DNA of 28,720 nt from CAJOLV01 sp045631885 (GTDB lineage: Bacteria; Bacillota_I; Bacilli_A; RFN20; CAG-826): contig JAZQVN010000019.1 of the NCBI GenBank assembly GCA_045631885.1, forward strand, positions 1 through 28,720. The letters run 5' to 3'. A program made the translations under genes and the position numbers. Below are positions 1 through 7,272 of this stretch, one piece after another (positions within the stretch are counted from its first letter, which is position 1; each line of letters opens with the position of its first letter). The notes beneath the pieces are model-generated. The model was given only the letters and a program-made list of their open reading frames with translations. It was not told the origin of the DNA and ran no database searches.

Positions 1-75
1 ATGAATAAGTTCCTGGTCAAGGTTATGATAATAATCTTGATCATTGTAATGGTGATTCTAACACTAGCTCGCTAG
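1..75 (+). CDS. possible 24-codon hydrophobic peptide, or the end of a longer gene
   Basis: An ATG at the first base of the window opens a 24-codon frame ending in TAG. The peptide has a basic start (MNKFLVK), then about 16 hydrophobic residues rich in I, V, M and L, and ends LTLAR. This layout resembles the membrane peptides of type I toxin systems (Ibs, ShoB, TisB), but there is no sequence identity to claim. The upstream ribosome binding site lies outside the window, so the ATG may be an internal codon of a larger protein. The stop codon sits in a palindrome (ACTAGCTCGCTAGT, 62-75) and a heavily structured stretch follows. Real translation is uncertain. Confidence 0.2.
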   Translation: MNKFLVKVMIIILIIVMVILTLAR

Positions 76-230
76 TTTAAGATGAAGGAAAAGGCCGTCT
101 TGCGACGAGCCTTAGACGACACATGATGGTTACATGTGTCCCAAACACAATATTATTATAACCAATAATAGGAGCGCATTTCAACAGGATAGGGCTCCCC
201 CTCTACTATTCAGAAGGGATCACTCTATCC
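76..230 (-). ncRNA. multi-hairpin non-coding stretch, candidate structured RNA or 3' UTR
   Basis: Hairpins follow one another: 91-113 (AAGGC-CGTC / GACG-a-GCCTT), 118-140 (GACACATG / CATGTGTC, perfect), 151-170 (TATTATT / AATAATA), 171-198 (GGAGC / GCTCC), and 187-192 pairing with 225-230 (GGATAG / CTATCC) around an inner hairpin CCCTTCT / AGAGGGG. The 171-198 and 187-230 pairings interleave, as in a pseudoknot. Imperfect pairs become G-U in minus-strand RNA but A-C in plus-strand RNA, and the 91-113 loop reads GCAA on the minus strand. The minus strand is therefore the likelier template product. I do not recognise a known RNA family. It could be a 3' UTR of the 225-650 gene or a separate small RNA. 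Confidence 0.4.
81..113 (-). terminator. probable intrinsic terminator, minus strand
   Basis: A nine-base-pair stem with one bulged base and a GCAA tetraloop is followed on the minus strand by TTTTCCTTC. It would end transcripts coming from the 225-650 gene. The T-tract is interrupted, so strength is uncertain. Confidence 0.45.
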
Positions 231-650
231 ATGAACTTTAGCAATTAATTCTTTTTCGTTATCTTCGATATTTCCTTTAATTGTTAATAAAGCAAGCGCT
301 AAAGAGAGTAAAGCGGTAAGAGTTTCTCCACCGACTTTTTGGAAATAAACTTGGACAAATTCTGGGAATTTTTCACCTTTACTATCAGTGACGATTTCTT
401 TAAATCTTTCTAATTCAACATTGAGGGCGAAGACATCCTTAACGAATTTAAATTCGTTTTCCACGGCATCTTCTCTTAAAGAGATAAATGGGGAGACGCT
501 CATTAATAAAAGTAATGGTCTCATGAATTCTTCATCGACGAGATTTTCCATTTCTCTAATTAAGATATCGTATGATTTACGACCGATACCCAAACGTTGA
601 TTTTCACTTAAATTTAAATATGTTTCAAAAGATTTTGACCAATCCAACAT
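225..650 (-). CDS. conserved-looking hypothetical protein, 141 aa
   Basis: Soluble, acidic, probably all-helical protein without a signal peptide. A hydrophobic helix near the C-terminus (TALLSLALALLTIKG) is followed by NIEDNEKELIAKV. I do not recognise the family; the tail faintly recalls helical TerB-like proteins but no metal-binding residues can be pointed to. The start is well supported: GGAGGAAATAAGT precedes the ATG. Upstream lies a promoter (TTGAAG, 17-bp spacer, TAGAAT; 678-706), so the gene is a separate unit from the 752-3120 pair. Its TAG stop is inside the GGATAG/CTATCC stem of the structured region downstream. Confidence 0.75.
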   Translation of the reverse strand: MLDWSKSFETYLNLSENQRLGIGRKSYDILIREMENLVDEEFMRPLLLLMSVSPFISLREDAVENEFKFVKDVFALNVELERFKEIVTDSKGEKFPEFVQVYFQKVGGETLTALLSLALALLTIKGNIEDNEKELIAKVHG

Positions 651-677
651 ACTTATTTCCTCCGATACTACAAAACA

Positions 678-706
678 ATTCTATTACTTTTTCTCTTTTA
701 CTTCAA
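678..706 (-). promoter_or_regulatory. promoter of the 225-650 gene
   Basis: On the minus strand TTGAAG (701-706), a 17-bp spacer and TAGAAT (678-683) form a standard vegetative promoter. The leader is about 20 nt and contains the ribosome binding site GGAGG. Confidence 0.55.
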
Positions 707-734
707 AACTTTAGTTTTATATTTTATTAGTCTG

Positions 735-765
735 ATATGAAAAAAGGAGAATTATTCTCCTTTTT
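735..765 (-). terminator. intrinsic terminator over the stop codon of the 752-1363 gene
   Basis: An 11-bp perfect stem AAAAAGGAGAA / TTCTCCTTTTT (741-751 with 755-765) has TAA, the stop codon itself, as its loop. On the minus strand a run of T follows. Confidence 0.85.
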
Positions 766-1363
766 CTTGTGCTTCCCTTCTCTTCTTATTCTGCATGTTG
801 ATATCATAAAGCATTTTTAATTTCGGGATATGATATTTCAAAATAATCGTCGGGGCAAATATTAATACAGCGTTCACTAACGCGACTGGGAGCATGATCG
901 TTAACCACATCCATGACCAACCGGTATACATCTTATAATCCAATAAGATGATTAAGAATCCAAAGAATGGACTGAAGAAATGAATGACCACACCATAGCA
1001 GGCTTCAAGCATATATCTTTCGACATATTCATTATTCCATGGGTCGCTTAATTTGTTTTTATGGAAATCGGTGAATCCACCTAATTCAGGAACTTTATCT
1101 TTCCATTTCTTGACCCCTAATTTTTCGTAAAATTGTAATCTCTTTTTATCTGGACAGAAGAACTTTTTATTAGGATCCATCCACTTTTTTGGTAGTCTTC
1201 TACCAATAAGAGCAACAATTGCATCGATTAAGAAAGAGGCGGCGACCGCGGCGACAGTCATAATCAAATAAATATACCAAGGTTCACCACCTGGTCTAAG
1301 TAATGTATTAGGAACGGCGATGACCACCATCGAAACTAAGATGATGATTAAATAAGTAATCAT
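752..1363 (-). CDS. membrane protein of the CrtO (glycosyl-diaponeurosporenoate acyltransferase) type
   Basis: 203-residue membrane protein. Two hydrophobic segments lie in the first 60 residues, a soluble stretch follows, and two more segments lie at about 125-185, ending in a basic tail. FYEKLGVKKWKDKVPELGGF and, later, HIPKLKMLYDI match the pattern I recall for CrtO proteins, which in Staphylococcus esterify the sugar of the carotenoid glycolipid staphyloxanthin with a fatty acid. No carotenoid genes are visible, so here it more likely acylates another glycolipid (inference). The ATG overlaps the TGA of the upstream glycosyltransferase-acyltransferase (ATGA), implying coupled translation and a joint task in membrane glycolipid synthesis. 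Confidence 0.6.
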   Translation of the reverse strand: MITYLIIILVSMVVIAVPNTLLRPGGEPWYIYLIMTVAAVAASFLIDAIVALIGRRLPKKWMDPNKKFFCPDKKRLQFYEKLGVKKWKDKVPELGGFTDFHKNKLSDPWNNEYVERYMLEACYGVVIHFFSPFFGFLIILLDYKMYTGWSWMWLTIMLPVALVNAVLIFAPTIILKYHIPKLKMLYDINMQNKKRREAQEKGE

Positions 1364-3120
1364 TTCTTCTCCGTTGTATATGTTAATTTAATGTCATACA
1401 CCTTTTCGTAGCAGTCTTTCCAGGCTTTTTCGTTAGCTTCTTTCATCTTGAGAATGTTCTCATTCACTGATAAAGCGCTATCTGGATAGATTGGTTCTAA
1501 TACATGTAATGTATAGGCTTGGATTGGATATCCATCTTGATCCTTTTTATCTGTATCACGCATTGTGATAAAGGTTGGGATAACTGGTACGCCAGCTTGC
1601 GCGGCAAACTTAAAGGCGCCTGGTTTTAATGGCTTTGGTTTACGATAGTTAAGCCATAATGATTGTTCAGCGTAAACTAAGACAAAGTCACCTTTTCTTA
1701 AAACGGTCTTCGTGGCTTCCACCATTTGTTTTAAAACTGAGGTATTGGATGATAATGGTAAACCATAATAGTTACGCATGAACTGACCATATAATCCTGG
1801 GAATGTGAAGTTGCCTTCACGGATGACTTTCCATAATTTCTTCTTAGGAGCAACTTTACTCACTAATTTATGTAATGGAATGCTATCAAATGGGTTGAAG
1901 TGATTACAAGTAATCACCGCGCCGGTCTTCATGCCTTTTAAGATTTCACCATTTTCATATCCATCAATAACGATTTGACCATCTTCAATGAGTTTATCAA
2001 AGAACTTCGTGGACTTTTTAATAACCACTTTGGTTTTAACTTTGGAGATGAGTCTCTTTCTTAAGAAGTCAACGTCACCAGGCATGAGTTGTCTAGCTGG
2101 TGGGTCAATTGTGGTATCTTGATCAAACTTGCCAGCTTTTTCATATTCAACAATTCTCGCTTGAATCGCAGCTCTACTATTTTCATCTTCGATACCTGGT
2201 TCATCGAGAACTTTAATACCTTCGTGGTAACGCTTTTTATGTCTCACCTCTGCTAAGCAGAGACCTTTGACTTTTTCAATGCCTTCTCTTTCGGCAATTC
2301 TTCTTTCTTCTGGGATGGATTTCTTAAATTCTAATAAGGTATCCGCAACGCCATATTTACCAGCGTTAGCCCAGAAGATATCTTCATACATAACATCGTC
2401 TTGTTTCCAAGGCTTCAAGATGAGGTTATAGTGAATAATCTTTGGATTTTCTTTCTTTTCGCCTAATGGCATGGTGTTCCATTCATCAGGTAAATATAAA
2501 ACTCTATCTTTACAGATAACGTTTAACATGTCTTGGTCTTGAGCGACTTTGAAGGAAATCTTTTTAACTAACTCTTCAACGCGTCTTTCAAAGTTGATTT
2601 CACGCATCTTCTTTAAGTTCATTAATAAGATACCAGCGTTAAAGTATTTCTCTGGTTGAACTTCTAAAGCTTCTCTGACGTAAGTTTTAAATTCGTCAAA
2701 AATCTGGACAGAACCATCTGGTACTGCACCGACTAAATTATCACCTAAATGGTAATTATACATTTCCGAGATATCGCCTCTCACGACGATGTCGCTATCT
2801 AAATAGATAGCCTTGTTCAATAAGAAGAAGGTTCTCGGTAAGATTAAACGGTAGTAAGTTGTTAAAGTATAGTAGTCTCTAACGTTAACTCTCTTGGCGA
2901 GTAATTCCATGCTTGCGGTAACATCATGGAAAGAGATATGCACTTTTGGTCTTTTACAACTTCGAATTATCTCTTTGGACTCCTTTGATAGTTTTGTATG
3001 CAAAATGCATATATCATAACGATAATTCTTGGAAGCATTATCTAGCAAAGACGAAAGGGCAATCTTAAGTAAGTTGACATAATTGTCGTCAACAGCATAA
3101 AAAATTGTAATCGTTTTCAT
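1360..3120 (-). CDS. fusion protein: GT8 glycosyltransferase + PlsC-like acyltransferase
   Basis: 586 residues, two catalytic domains. The N-terminal part (1 to about 260) is a family-8 glycosyltransferase: the start MKTITIFYAVDDNYV is typical, the metal/nucleotide-sugar DxD motif is in AIYLDSDIVV (about residue 107), FNAGILLMNL is another hallmark, and PKIIHYN closes the domain. A charged linker follows. The C-terminal part (about 350-580) is a 1-acylglycerol-phosphate acyltransferase-like domain with HX4D in CNHFNPFDS (about 407), an AEQS block in place of FPEGTRS, and GVPVIPTF. Both domains look intact. Such a protein could glycosylate and acylate one lipid; the substrates are unknown. The start fits a leaderless promoter (TGGTAAAAT, 6 nt, ATG) and there is no Shine-Dalgarno sequence. 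Confidence 0.85.
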   Translation of the reverse strand: MKTITIFYAVDDNYVNLLKIALSSLLDNASKNYRYDICILHTKLSKESKEIIRSCKRPKVHISFHDVTASMELLAKRVNVRDYYTLTTYYRLILPRTFFLLNKAIYLDSDIVVRGDISEMYNYHLGDNLVGAVPDGSVQIFDEFKTYVREALEVQPEKYFNAGILLMNLKKMREINFERRVEELVKKISFKVAQDQDMLNVICKDRVLYLPDEWNTMPLGEKKENPKIIHYNLILKPWKQDDVMYEDIFWANAGKYGVADTLLEFKKSIPEERRIAEREGIEKVKGLCLAEVRHKKRYHEGIKVLDEPGIEDENSRAAIQARIVEYEKAGKFDQDTTIDPPARQLMPGDVDFLRKRLISKVKTKVVIKKSTKFFDKLIEDGQIVIDGYENGEILKGMKTGAVITCNHFNPFDSIPLHKLVSKVAPKKKLWKVIREGNFTFPGLYGQFMRNYYGLPLSSNTSVLKQMVEATKTVLRKGDFVLVYAEQSLWLNYRKPKPLKPGAFKFAAQAGVPVIPTFITMRDTDKKDQDGYPIQAYTLHVLEPIYPDSALSVNENILKMKEANEKAWKDCYEKVYDIKLTYTTEKK

Positions 3121-3126
3121 GCTTAT

Positions 3127-3135
3127 ATTTTACCA
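3127..3135 (-). promoter_or_regulatory. leaderless extended -10 promoter of the 1360-3120 gene
   Basis: Minus strand TGGTAAAAT, then 6 nt, then the ATG at 3120. The transcript should begin at or within one base of the start codon. No clear -35 element is seen, as is usual with an extended -10. Confidence 0.55.
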
Positions 3136-3154
3136 ATGTTTTTCTCATATTTAA

Positions 3155-3191
3155 AGAGAAAAAGAAAAAGACTCTCATCAGGGAGAATCTT
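3155..3191 (-). terminator. intrinsic terminator after the 3201-3425 gene
   Basis: Minus strand stem AAGATTCTC / GAGAGTCTT (one U-G pair), loop of 6, followed by TTTTTCTTTTT. Confidence 0.8.
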
Positions 3192-3200
3192 TGATTCTAA

Positions 3201-3425
3201 TTACTTATTTCTCGAAGTTAATTCGGATTCTTTTAAATTATATAAGATCGCGGGGCACTGGCCTCCAACTTGGACATCGTAGAGGGTTTCCATTCCCTTT
3301 TTTGCGTGGATTTCATAGATCCATCCATAGGTCAAGTCTCCACGATATCTAAATCTCACAGACTCCCCCATGACAAATTTAGTTTCAATGACTTCTTTTA
3401 CTTTCTTCTTTTTAAAGAAACACAT
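3201..3425 (-). CDS. small hypothetical protein, 74 aa
   Basis: I place the start at MCFFKKKK (3425) rather than at an upstream in-frame ATG at 3461: AAAGGATAGTT precedes 3425, whereas the longer version would overlap the aminotransferase gene by 34 bp. The N-terminus is strongly basic. The rest (GESVRFRYRGDLTYGWIYEI, then LYDVQVGG) looks like a small beta-barrel of the SH3 or KOW kind, judged only by the pattern of alternating residues. Two cysteines are present. It is the last gene of the DUF3737 - C-S lyase operon, 2 bp after the previous stop, and is followed by a terminator. Function unknown. Confidence 0.65.
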   Translation of the reverse strand: MCFFKKKKVKEVIETKFVMGESVRFRYRGDLTYGWIYEIHAKKGMETLYDVQVGGQCPAILYNLKESELTSRNK

Positions 3426-3427
3426 AA

Positions 3428-4576
3428 CTATCCTTTGATGTATTTTTTTAACCTTTCGCAAGCAGATTTAACATTATCTAAAGATGTCGCTAAGTTGATG
3501 CGGAAATAAGTCTCTCCACCATTGCCAAATTGATGACCTGGAGATACTAACAAACCTACTTTTTCCTTTAATCCATCGCAGAATTCTCTGCTATTATTAC
3601 TCACTTTAGAAATATCAACCCATAACATATATGTCGCATCAGTTAAGATTGGATTTAACTCTGGAATGTTATCTTTTAGATAATTGACGAAATATAATTT
3701 GTTTTGATAAACGTATTCGTTGACTTCATCTAACCAATCTTCGCTATCTCTTAACGCGGCGATATTCGCATTTACTGCAAAGAAGTTTGGTTCACCAATA
3801 TCATCTTTATAAAACGCCGCTTGAAGCAAAGCTCTTCTTTCTTTATTTGGGCAAACGATAACCGCGGATTGTAAACCCGCTAAATTAAAAGCTTTTGATG
3901 TTGCTAAACAAGTGACGTAATTGTCATCGCTAGCGATATTAGAATATGGGATATATTTCTTATCTGGATTAGTTAATAATCCATGTATTTCATCTGAAAT
4001 AATTAAAACATGATGTTTTTTTGCTAATTCTGATATCTTGATTAATTCATCTTGATTGAAAATTTTTCCGACTGGATTATGTGGGTTACAAAGTAAAAAT
4101 ATCTTTGCTTTATCATGGGCTAACTTTTTTTCAAGATCTTGAAAATTTATTTCAAATTGGCCATCGACAAAATCAAGTTGAGAGGTAATTACTTCTAAAT
4201 GGTTATTTTCAATACAGTGATAAAACGTGTGGTAAATCGGAGAAATCATGATGACTTGATCTCCCTCTTTACAAAGCGTCTTGAATATCGAATCAATCGC
4301 CGCAACAACGCCAGAAACATACACCATTTCTTCTTCTTTGAAATTGGTGTTATATCTCTTATGATATAAACTAACGAAAGCGTCAAAGTATTCATCAGGT
4401 ACAGTTGAATAGCCAATCGCCCCAATTTCTAAATCTTTTGTTATGGCTTCTTTAATCTTTGGAGCAATGACAAAATCCATGTCGGCTACCCACATTGGCA
4501 AGTCAACATCAAAAGAATCATATTTGACACAATTAGTGTTTTTCCTTTTCGCTAATTGATTGAAATTATATTTCAT
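3428..4576 (-). CDS. patB: MalY/PatB-family PLP-dependent C-S lyase / aminotransferase
   Basis: 382-residue fold-type I PLP enzyme of the MalY/PatB family (class I/II aminotransferase fold), normal length. These cytosolic enzymes usually cleave cystathionine or cysteine conjugates to a thiol or homocysteine, ammonia and pyruvate; some moonlight as regulators. Visible marks are the N-terminal PMWVADMDF, the cofactor-binding NPHNPVGKIF, ISDEIHGLL with the PLP-contacting aspartate, and ATSKAFNLAGLQ whose lysine (about residue 230) forms the Schiff base. The ATG overlaps the TGA of the DUF3737 gene (ATGA) and no Shine-Dalgarno sequence is visible, so translation is probably coupled. The precise substrate cannot be read from sequence. 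Confidence 0.9.
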   Translation of the reverse strand: MKYNFNQLAKRKNTNCVKYDSFDVDLPMWVADMDFVIAPKIKEAITKDLEIGAIGYSTVPDEYFDAFVSLYHKRYNTNFKEEEMVYVSGVVAAIDSIFKTLCKEGDQVIMISPIYHTFYHCIENNHLEVITSQLDFVDGQFEINFQDLEKKLAHDKAKIFLLCNPHNPVGKIFNQDELIKISELAKKHHVLIISDEIHGLLTNPDKKYIPYSNIASDDNYVTCLATSKAFNLAGLQSAVIVCPNKERRALLQAAFYKDDIGEPNFFAVNANIAALRDSEDWLDEVNEYVYQNKLYFVNYLKDNIPELNPILTDATYMLWVDISKVSNNSREFCDGLKEKVGLLVSPGHQFGNGGETYFRINLATSLDNVKSACERLKKYIKG

Positions 4577-5418
4577 AGTTGTTCTTTGATGATTTTAATT
4601 TTGGCTAAATCAATAAAGTTTTTATCTAAGATAAGTTCTTTGACACCTTTGACAACGATTTTGCCGTCATAAGGGTTCTTAATAGAGTCGACAACGGAGA
4701 CAATATCCGCATCGATATTGTGACAATATTCAAAACATAAATCGGAATTATTTAACTCACAATGATGCATTGTTAAACCATTGATATAGCAAAGCGCTTG
4801 ATGTGATTCAATACGGCAGTTAATAAGAGTTAAGTTCTTGGTATTCCAACCTAAATATTCACCGATGATAACACAGTTAATAAGGGTGACATTTTCGCAG
4901 TTCCAGAAAGCATCTTTACTTTCTAAGTAAGAGTTCCTAACAGTGACATTCTTCGCAGAATCAAACATGTAGTTTCCATACATCTCGAGATTTTCTACTT
5001 CAACATCTTCACAGTGCGCGCCAAAATAGTCACCTTTTGCTAGGCAAGAAAACATTTTGACATCTTTACAACCCCAAAGAGTTTCTTTGGCGTTAGGCAT
5101 TTTTGTGGAATATAAGCGAATCTTTTCGGCGTTTCTGAAGGTTTTAGGAGCTTTAATCAAGCAATCAGTGACTTTAATATTTTTAGTGTACCAAATACCA
5201 CTTCTTGCGGTTTCTTCTAAAGTTGATTTATATAAATCAACATCTTGACAATACCATAACGGGTATTTCCAACAGAAAGTCGATTCTCTAATTAATAATT
5301 GACCGGATTCTTTTAATGGTGATTCGCCATCTTTAAAAATGCATTTTTCGATTTTGGCGTCTTTAGTCGAAAAGAGCGCTCTTTCTTCGCTATATTGTAT
5401 ATTTGAATATTTTTTCAT
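4573..5418 (-). CDS. DUF3737 family beta-helix protein
   Basis: 281 residues built of repeats of about 17-22 residues (for example VTLINCVIIGEYLGWN then LTLINCRIESHQALC), the signature of a right-handed parallel beta-helix. I recognise DUF3737. No signal peptide, so cytosolic. Its biochemical role is not established to my knowledge. The stop overlaps the start of the patB-like gene by 4 bp; this adjacency suggests a shared task. Upstream is an extended -10 (TGCGATAAT, 5425-5433) just 6 nt from the ATG and there is no Shine-Dalgarno sequence, so the mRNA is probably leaderless. Confidence 0.85.
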   Translation of the reverse strand: MKKYSNIQYSEERALFSTKDAKIEKCIFKDGESPLKESGQLLIRESTFCWKYPLWYCQDVDLYKSTLEETARSGIWYTKNIKVTDCLIKAPKTFRNAEKIRLYSTKMPNAKETLWGCKDVKMFSCLAKGDYFGAHCEDVEVENLEMYGNYMFDSAKNVTVRNSYLESKDAFWNCENVTLINCVIIGEYLGWNTKNLTLINCRIESHQALCYINGLTMHHCELNNSDLCFEYCHNIDADIVSVVDSIKNPYDGKIVVKGVKELILDKNFIDLAKIKIIKEQL

Positions 5419-5424
5419 GAAATT

Positions 5425-5433
5425 ATTATCGCA
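5425..5433 (-). promoter_or_regulatory. leaderless extended -10 promoter of the DUF3737 operon
   Basis: Minus strand TGCGATAAT, 6 nt, ATG. The three-gene operon 5418 to 3201 would start here, just after the terminator of the lipoprotein gene. Confidence 0.55.
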
Positions 5434-5463
5434 AAGTTTATTTCAAAATGCTATTACAAAGTA

Positions 5464-5489
5464 AAAGTGACACAAATTGTGCCACCTTT
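5464..5489 (-). terminator. intrinsic terminator after the beta-helix lipoprotein gene
   Basis: Minus strand stem GTGGCACAA / TTGTGTCAC with one G-U pair and flanking A/T pairs, followed by TTTTACTTTG. Confidence 0.75.
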
Positions 5490-5496
5490 ATATTGT

Positions 5497-7260
5497 TTAT
5501 GAGATTTGTTGAGAAGAACTATTTTGTGTCCAACTCAATACCGTTGACGAACCATTCTTCAAAGTATAGCTAGTCCCAGTAGACATCTCGTTTGAATAAA
5601 CGAGGAAAGTGCTATAAGTATATTGATTATAGAATGTTTTTGTCATATTTCCTCCGGAAAGAGTATATGTTCCAGCAGTAAATGTTGTTCCAGAAGTACT
5701 TCCTCTACCTGGGAATCCTCCAGGACCTCCACCGCCAGGACCGCCTTGAGAAGCGCTTCCGTAATAGGCATATAAGACACCACTACCGGTTTTCGGGGTG
5801 GACTCTACACCATTAAAGGCGATGAATGTTCCTCCAGAAATTGTCGCTGTTCCATCTGCATCTAATCCAGTTGACATATTGCTCGCTGTATTTGGTGATC
5901 CACGAGAGATGACTAATCCACCAGTTTGAGTATATGTTCCGTTTGTATCGATACCATCAGTATCGCCACTAGAAACTTGCACATCTAAGAAGCCGCCAGA
6001 GATTTCAATTGTTGGAGTTTGGTTAATCTTTTTTGAAGCGTTCACTCCATCATCAGTGCCGTATACATAAGTATTTCCACCTGAGATTTTGATATGATTA
6101 CTTTCAATACCTTCAGATGCATTTGTGATTGAAATATCGCCGCCTGTTATATTTAACGTGTTATCCGCGTGAATTCCATCGTCACCACTTGCGATACCGA
6201 TTGTACCGCCAGAGATGTTGATTGTTCCTTGACCTTTGCTACCATTTTCTAATGCATCACCATAATTCGCGTGAATCGCATCATCGCTAGCTTTAATTGT
6301 CACTGTCCCAGCGCTGATAGTGATTTCATTATCCCCCTTTAAACCTTTCGCCGATGTGGAAGATGAATATTTAGATGAGTTAGAAGAATATTTACCTGTT
6401 TTAATAGTGATTTCAGTAGATAAATTCTCATCATTTTCTTCATTTATAACTAAGTTATATGCTGCATCAATCGCATCATATAATGAGTCAACTGTTAAAG
6501 TTCCTCCAGAAATTGTGATTGTTCCTCTTTGTTTACCAGAAGAAGAGACATCGGTGTTATCGGTTTTTAAACCGTTACCACTTTTAGAAACCGCAGTCAC
6601 TGTTCCTGATAACATATTTATACTATCTTTACCTTTGATCGCATTATTTACCGCGGTGACATACAATGTTTCTTTTTGAATTGTTAAGTCTTTTGTGGTG
6701 TGAATACCGTTATTGTAGTTGCCTTCTACGACAAGAACGCCAGTTCCTTTAAGTTTTAAATCACATTTCGCGTTAATTGCTCCTTCACCTAATTCAGTAG
6801 AATCAATGGTTTTTTGACTTCTTTTATCATAAACCGCGTTACTTGTCCCTTTTTTCGCAGAGATTTCTAATTTATCCGCGTTAATCGCTTTAATTGGAGA
6901 ATCGGTTGAATTAGTAATGGTAAAACCATTAAGTTCTAAAACGACTTCATCTTCATCACCGGCATCAATGACGATTTGTCCTTCTAAGGATCCATTTAGA
7001 ACATATGTTCCAGCTTTGCTGATTGTATAAACACTACCAGTATTTGTGTATTCTCCATCCTCTGTTGAAATAGAGAAATCGCTTGTATTCTCTTCCACTT
7101 CTGGAGTGGTTGGAGTCTCATCAACGACTATTTCTGTGATGGTTCCACCACTAGATGTATTTCCGGATGGAGAAGGAATAATTGTTGTATCAGAAGCGCT
7201 ACACCCAGTAAGCGCTAGAATCGCAAATAACGATAACATTAATAGAGGTTTCTTTTTCAT
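5497..7260 (-). CDS. secreted beta-helix lipoprotein, carbohydrate-binding (Cthe_2159-like) family
   Basis: 587 residues with a lipoprotein signal: MKKKPLLMLSLFAILALTGC, with the lipidated cysteine at position 20. A Ser/Thr-rich spacer follows, then a long run of beta-helix coils of the form ITISGGT, DAIDAAYN, DDGIHADN, GIESNHIKISGG. This matches the Cthe_2159-type carbohydrate-binding-domain proteins often found with DUF4956 and VTC-domain genes. A Gly-Pro insertion (GGPGGGGPGGFPGRG, about 504-518) lies near the C-terminus. The Asp/Asn-rich turns suggest calcium or glycan binding (inference). AAAGGAG lies 8 nt before the ATG. Last gene of the VTC operon, 12 bp after DUF4956. The ligand is unknown. 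Confidence 0.8.
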   Translation of the reverse strand: MKKKPLLMLSLFAILALTGCSASDTTIIPSPSGNTSSGGTITEIVVDETPTTPEVEENTSDFSISTEDGEYTNTGSVYTISKAGTYVLNGSLEGQIVIDAGDEDEVVLELNGFTITNSTDSPIKAINADKLEISAKKGTSNAVYDKRSQKTIDSTELGEGAINAKCDLKLKGTGVLVVEGNYNNGIHTTKDLTIQKETLYVTAVNNAIKGKDSINMLSGTVTAVSKSGNGLKTDNTDVSSSGKQRGTITISGGTLTVDSLYDAIDAAYNLVINEENDENLSTEITIKTGKYSSNSSKYSSSTSAKGLKGDNEITISAGTVTIKASDDAIHANYGDALENGSKGQGTINISGGTIGIASGDDGIHADNTLNITGGDISITNASEGIESNHIKISGGNTYVYGTDDGVNASKKINQTPTIEISGGFLDVQVSSGDTDGIDTNGTYTQTGGLVISRGSPNTASNMSTGLDADGTATISGGTFIAFNGVESTPKTGSGVLYAYYGSASQGGPGGGGPGGFPGRGSTSGTTFTAGTYTLSGGNMTKTFYNQYTYSTFLVYSNEMSTGTSYTLKNGSSTVLSWTQNSSSQQIS

Positions 7261-7272
7261 TTTTTATCTCCT

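Noticed and set aside
3426..3461. Upstream start adding 12 residues to the small protein at 3201-3425
   Set aside because: It would overlap the aminotransferase gene by 34 bp, while the internal ATG at 3425 has a good ribosome binding site.
6320..6679. 119-codon plus-strand frame opposite the beta-helix lipoprotein
   Set aside because: It is a shadow of the repetitive Gly/Ser/Thr/Asp codons on the minus strand and has no start signals.
5497..7260. Beta-helix coil repeats as a possible CRISPR or DNA repeat array
   Set aside because: The repeats are at protein level with varied DNA sequence and lie in one intact reading frame.
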